Under the pieces are notes generated by a model that worked only from the letters and a program-made list of their open reading frames with translations, was not told the origin of the DNA and searched no databases. From assembly GCF_026239735.1 (NCBI RefSeq), contig NZ_JAPIVT010000001.1, forward strand, positions 648,925-712,924: a stretch of DNA of 64,000 nucleotides, given 5' to 3'. Shown here piece after piece: positions 63,958 through 64,000 of the stretch (its first letter is position 1; the number at the start of each line of letters is the position of its first letter). Source of the DNA: Pedobacter sp. MC2016-05. GTDB taxonomy: Bacteria > Bacteroidota > Bacteroidia > Sphingobacteriales > Sphingobacteriaceae. The position numbers were made by a program, and so were the translations under genes.

Positions 63958-64000
63958 CAGCCCGGTTCGGAAGAAACGGGAAGCCGCCTGAAAGAGCGGC

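Larger units (their letters stand above)
63447..64000. other. Leader region of a highly expressed operon to the right
   Basis: No protein-coding gene is supported. The right half contains two tandem promoters with shared downstream sequence (see the promoter entries), followed by GC-rich, structured leader DNA with short inverted repeats such as GCCGC / GCGGC. This arrangement is typical of the region before a ribosomal RNA operon in Bacteroidota. Confidence 0.55.

Noticed and set aside
1..64000. CRISPR arrays, insertion sequences, prophage genes, tRNA genes
   Set aside because: No regularly spaced direct repeats in intergenic DNA, no transposase or integrase motifs, and no cloverleaf-like sequence were found by eye; an automated search could still find a diverged tRNA or repeat.

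Overview
The window looks like a chromosomal segment from a Bacteroidota, most likely a Sphingobacteriaceae member such as Pedobacter. Evidence: AT-rich intergenic DNA; promoters of the Bacteroidota type (TTTG, about 19 nt, TAnnTTTG); a type IX secretion sorting domain on a giant secreted protein; outer-membrane exporter / tyrosine autokinase gene pairs; many lipoproteins with Bacteroidota-type signal sequences. The species assignment is inference.

Layout. 1-1094 is the end of a hybrid histidine kinase. 1507-3205 holds a glycosyltransferase and an acetyltransferase. 3230-5741 holds a small NarL-type sensor kinase and its probable LuxR-type response regulator, separated by about 1 kb of non-coding DNA. 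5873-7279 is a WcaJ-like initiating sugar-phosphate transferase, the only one in the window. 7603-10288 holds a hypothetical protein, an OmpA-like protein and a beta-helix lipoprotein. 10490-21245 is a first complete Wzx/Wzy polysaccharide cluster (Wza, Wzc, Wzx, Wzy, five glycosyltransferase-type genes), followed by a convergent WecG-type transferase and an orphan ECF sigma factor. 23018-23905 is a decayed UDP-galactopyranose mutase gene. 24027-31629 (minus) holds a GT14 transferase, a four-gene CDP-sugar cassette and a GT4 transferase. 32232-44442 is a second complete Wzx/Wzy cluster, ending in a 1445-residue beta-helix/repeat protein with a type IX sorting domain (44663-49000). 49081-53063 (minus) holds a TIM-barrel-like protein, a Gfo/Idh oxidoreductase, a second WecG-type transferase and UDP-glucuronate decarboxylase. 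53697-56951 is a four-gene operon joining a CapD-like nucleotide-sugar enzyme to a JAMM protease, a ubiquitin-like sulfur carrier with a tail beyond its Gly-Gly, and an E1-rhodanese protein. Housekeeping genes follow (dxs, a small ORF, scpA, glyA, a beta-helix lipoprotein). The window ends in two tandem strong promoters that probably drive a ribosomal RNA operon just outside it.

How it works together: one initiating transferase can load undecaprenyl phosphate; the two clusters then appear to build, flip, polymerise and export two polysaccharides, with peripheral operons supplying nucleotide sugars. Seven polysaccharide-related operons or genes, on both strands, share an upstream element: a GGGCTATTG box, often part of an inverted repeat with ATAGCCC, whose terminal TTG sits 20-21 nt before a TA-rich -7-like element. 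This suggests a common regulator. The LuxR-type response regulator inside the locus, itself preceded by the element, is the obvious candidate.

The two most unusual points are this shared promoter architecture and the JAMM / ubiquitin-like / E1 cassette coupled to sugar metabolism.
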